NCBI GenBank assembly: GCA_018057635.1
Contig: JAGPDJ010000083.1
Coordinates: forward strand, 1 to 8,282
Direction: 5' to 3'
Origin: Ferruginibacter sp.
Lineage (GTDB): Bacteria > Bacteroidota > Bacteroidia > Chitinophagales > Chitinophagaceae
DNA: 8,282 bases
In this document: in pieces, positions 7,201-8,282 of the stretch
Position numbering within the stretch: position 1 is the stretch's first letter
How the letters are laid out: the number at the start of each line of letters is the position of its first letter
Program-made: the position numbers and the translations under genes
The notes under the pieces: model-generated
Told to the model about the DNA's origin: nothing
The model's database searches: none
Seen by the model: the letters and a program-made list of their open reading frames with translations, nothing else

Positions 7201-7780
7201 GGTCCTGTGTATTACCTTCCGGTTGAATGGGAATATTATTGTCGGTTACAGCTGCAGTTAGTTCCAGGCTGTCGCCAATAAAACCGTTTAACTGCAGGTT
7301 CATGGTAGAATTAACTACAGCGTCCTGGCTGTTTCCAAAAGAGATGGCTCTTCCAATACTACCTTCAGATTGAATTCCGCCAAAATCTACAAATGGATTT
7401 GCCTGTTTTAGGGCAGCACGGATCGTCATTGGTTTTTCTGCCAGGAAATTATTCCGCACACTGTCGTAATTATGCCGCTGTAATACTGCATTCAGTTTTA
7501 TGGGGAATGCACGGTAACTGACCAGTACACTATCCTGCAAAGGCCTGGTTATCCAATGCAGCACGGCATTCACTTCATCTATTTTATAAAAAGTTGCCGG
7601 AACATTTAATATGGAAAAAGTATTGGGTGCTATGCTTGTTGTATCTATTTTCTGAAATGGAAGCGATGTGGTTATATATTTTTTCCGGAGGTTTGATAAA
7701 GGGGAAGGTTTTACCTGGGCATAAAGCGATTGTAAAACCATCAGGGCAATAAAAAATAAATATATTCTTTGGGGTTTCAA
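4283..7780 (-). CDS. Large outer-membrane beta-barrel protein of unknown function, TTG start
   Basis: The 1165-residue protein begins with a Sec signal peptide (1-21; KPQR, then a hydrophobic run to SLYA, with Gln22 as new N-terminus) and ends in Phe (RASVRALF), the usual last residue of outer-membrane barrels. Between them are many alternating polar/hydrophobic Tyr- and Asn-rich strands. Segments in order: a beta-rich N-domain (45-105); [20 protein letters not shown] (140-159) and [19 protein letters not shown] (183-201), followed by GDIDI and [30 protein letters not shown] (293-312) plus NYNTAELTF, resembling the VxVDGxxLxxGxDYxxDYxxG pattern I recall from SprA-like translocon proteins; and an EF-hand-like loop (844-855). 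I recall relatives in Bacteroidetes and Ignavibacteria without assigned function. SprA itself is about twice as long. The start is TTG (7778-7780): an in-frame stop lies at 7802-7804, and the next Met (14) would destroy the signal peptide. Confidence 0.85.
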   Translation of the reverse strand: MKPQRIYLFFIALMVLQSLYAQVKPSPLSNLRKKYITTSLPFQKIDTTSIAPNTFSILNVPATFYKIDEVNAVLHWITRPLQDSVLVSYRAFPIKLNAVLQRHNYDSVRNNFLAEKPMTIRAALKQANPFVDFGGIQSEGSIGRAISFGNSQDAVVNSTMNLQLNGFIGDSLELTAAVTDNNIPIQPEGNTQDLRDFDRIYLQIKKKGWQANFGDIDIRESKNYFLRFYKRLQGVSFITDNKIGKNLRNSFLASGAVAKGKFTRNIITPLEGNQGPYRLRAANNELYFVVLAGTERVFIDGELLQRGEDQDYIMNYNTAELTFTPKRQITKDRRIQIEFEYADRNFLNSQIYASNEMNFSNKFFLNAAFYSNLDAKNSSIDQTLDSRQKQFLSTVGDSINTAYYVNAVRDTFVLGKILYKKIDTLYNTSIHDSVFVLSVNPADTLFNLSFTYLGPGKGNYRQIINATNGKIFEWISPNANNEKQGDWEPVTLLVTPKKLQVISLGANYLFSPNTKLSAEFAMSIYDVNLFSSKDKGDNNGLAAKISLQSNDRKINLLGKPFLLQSVVGYELVSKRFKPLERLRNIEFLRDWSLPFDVAPADESIASASLKVGDAKGNKLSYGITHYNRNGDYNGFRHILENYSAIKDWKLTAQVNLVHFSSSLQNGYFFRPIIDLKKELRKINMMQIGFKYTGEKNNLYNKISDSLSAASFAFNIYEVYIRSNEAKANKWGVSYFHRNDQLPLLDKLKRADKSNNYNFFTELLKNENQQLKLSVTYRRLQVLDQSLSKQKADENLLGRAEYFVSALKGFFTGNILYELGSGQEQKREYTYVEVPAGQGIYTWIDYNGNGISELNEFEIAVFQDQKKYIRVYTPGNEYVKANYLQFNYSIELDPKALIKPGTAKGIRKILSRSSTASALQISKKNLANGKFLYNPFSQELVDTTLIALNSYFSNTFFYNRISTKWGFEITHSKSTGKALLAYGFESRNLRSLLGRVRVNLSRNFVSNVILKQVKNELTTSALKFDNRNYSIMQQSIEPNITYVYRSNLRAVIGYSYSEKKNRIDSMERSGNHAFTAEVKYNILSNSSIAAKFTYNQINFKSYPGAANTTVGYILLDGLLPGKNYLWNIDFTKRIAGNIEMNLQYEGRKPGTAKTVHIGRASVRALF

Positions 7781-7880
7781 TATTTTATTTAGTGTGATTG
7801 CTTAAAATTAAGGCGTTGCGTTCTTATATTAAACACTTTGGTAATTAATGGATAGTTATTTTATTTTGAAAATTTCACTG

Positions 7881-8050
7881 TACCTTTTTGTTTGCCTAAA
7901 AAGGTACCCAAAAAGGGCCCCCGCTATCACTGCCCGTCCGGTCAGGCGGGGATATACAGCCTCCCGCCTCAGGCGGGACGGGAAGGAGCCATGATTGAAC
8001 TTTATTACTACTGTGATCTCAACAGTGGTTCCTTGAAACAAGCTCTCTAA
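7881..8050. repeat. GC-rich hairpin element, probable dispersed intergenic repeat
   Basis: Composition changes abruptly to GC-rich between about 7915 and 7990 within AT-rich flanks. Hairpins seen: TACCTTTTT (7881-7889) with AAAAAGGTA (7898-7906), or alternatively CCTTTTTG (7883-7890) with CAAAAAGG (7909-7916); CCCGTCC (7933-7939) with GGACGGG (7976-7982); AGGCGGG (7944-7950) with CCCGCCT (7963-7969); and TCCCGCCT (7962-7969) with AGGCGGGA (7971-7978). The last three can nest into a cruciform or replace one another. The style resembles REP or MITE-like elements. The outer limits given are a guess, because only one copy is visible in the window and no terminal repeats or target duplication are clear. 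Confidence 0.45.
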
Positions 8051-8142
8051 GATATTTTACTACTTTTTAAGCACGTAGCTTTAAAATTAGTATTTATCTA
8101 TTTGCTTTGTCTATAGTTGCCGTAATAAAATTGAATTCTTAG

Positions 8143-8163
8143 TATTATCAAACCGCGATAATA
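8143..8163. repeat. Small AT-rich stem-loop
   Basis: TATTATC (8143-8149) and GATAATA (8157-8163) form a perfect 7-bp stem around the loop AAACCGC. No U-tract follows. It could be a weak operator or chance in AT-rich DNA. Confidence 0.25.
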
Positions 8164-8196
8164 ATATCAAGATGCTTTAAGTACCTGTAATGCTGC

Positions 8197-8224
8197 AAAA
8201 AAAAACCTCCTGCATGCAGAAGGT
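8197..8224 (-). terminator. Rho-independent terminator for the gene at the right edge
   Basis: On the minus strand an 8-bp stem (ACCT, one mismatch, CTG, with an inner GC-ATG-type tight loop; 8205-8224) is followed by a run of nine T (8197-8205). It starts 25 nt after the TAA at 8249-8251, the classic arrangement for the end of a minus-strand transcript. It should insulate the outer-membrane protein gene from that transcript. Confidence 0.8.
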
Positions 8225-8248
8225 ATATATAACTTTACTGTTATAGAT

Positions 8249-8282
8249 TTATTGTTCTTCCGTTCCAAGTCCGGCTTTTAAA
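8249..8282 (-). CDS. C-terminal end of an unidentified gene
   Basis: The minus strand reads in frame LKAGLGTEEQ and then TAA (8249-8251); the rest lies beyond the right edge. Ten residues are too few to name a family. Support for a real gene end comes from the intrinsic terminator placed 25 nt after this stop on the same strand. The other two frames are not excluded by length alone. Confidence 0.5.
   Translation of the reverse strand, partial: LKAGLGTEEQ

Larger units (their letters stand above)
7781..8248. other. Gene-poor stretch upstream of the outer-membrane protein gene
   Basis: I find no convincing gene here. The first 100 bp are AT-rich and should hold the promoter of the outer-membrane protein gene; the best box, TAATTTTA on the minus strand (7803-7810), matches TAnnTTTG except for its last base. 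Next comes a GC-rich hairpin element (7881-8050), then about 150 bp of plain AT-rich sequence, and finally a terminator that serves the gene to the right. Confidence 0.6.

Noticed and set aside
4283..7780. Calling the large outer-membrane protein SprA
   Set aside because: SprA is about twice as long and lacks the 140-201 block seen here. Only the strand motif near 293-323 is similar.
7856..8041. 61-codon minus-strand open frame
   Set aside because: It would need a TTG start, runs straight through the GC-rich hairpins, has no family resemblance and a low-complexity basic composition; it is better explained as chance reading of a repeat element.

Overview
The window looks like chromosomal DNA of a member of the phylum Bacteroidetes, most likely family Chitinophagaceae. 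Four things suggest this: moderately AT-rich DNA; starts without clear Shine-Dalgarno sequences; TAnnTTTG-type promoter boxes; and proteins of the Bacteroidetes type (the long form of PurM, RibF, a divergent HolA, and a very large outer-membrane protein with a Sec signal and a C-terminal Phe). The family-level placement is an inference from protein style and not a database result.

Layout, left to right. (1) purM (AIR synthase), minus strand, 3' part cut off by the window edge, carrying an in-frame 7-bp tandem repeat (158-213). (2) A 73-bp divergent promoter region; each direction has the same TAGTTTTG box very close to its start codon. (3) ribF (FAD synthetase/flavokinase), plus strand. (4) A convergent ribF/holA junction made almost entirely of 7-bp repeats in inverted orientation, in which both stop codons lie. 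(5) holA (DNA polymerase III delta), minus strand. (6) A 185-bp divergent region with nested dyads. (7) An uncharacterised membrane-anchored coiled-coil protein, plus strand. (8) A second convergent junction made of 8-bp repeats that form a near-perfect 38-bp palindrome. (9) A 1165-aa outer-membrane beta-barrel protein of unknown function, minus strand, starting with TTG. (10) About 470 bp without a convincing gene, holding a GC-rich hairpin-rich element that looks like a dispersed repeat. (11) An intrinsic terminator and the last codons of a minus-strand gene that enters from the right.

The genes are housekeeping (purine and flavin synthesis, replication clamp loading) or cell envelope, and do not form one pathway or operon: the orientations alternate -,+,-,+,-,- with divergent and convergent junctions. 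I see no defence system, CRISPR array, tRNA, rRNA, integrase or transposase. The most unusual content is the short-period (7-8 bp) degenerate tandem repeats. Three unrelated sets occur in 8.3 kb, one inside an essential gene and two as palindromes at both convergent gene ends.
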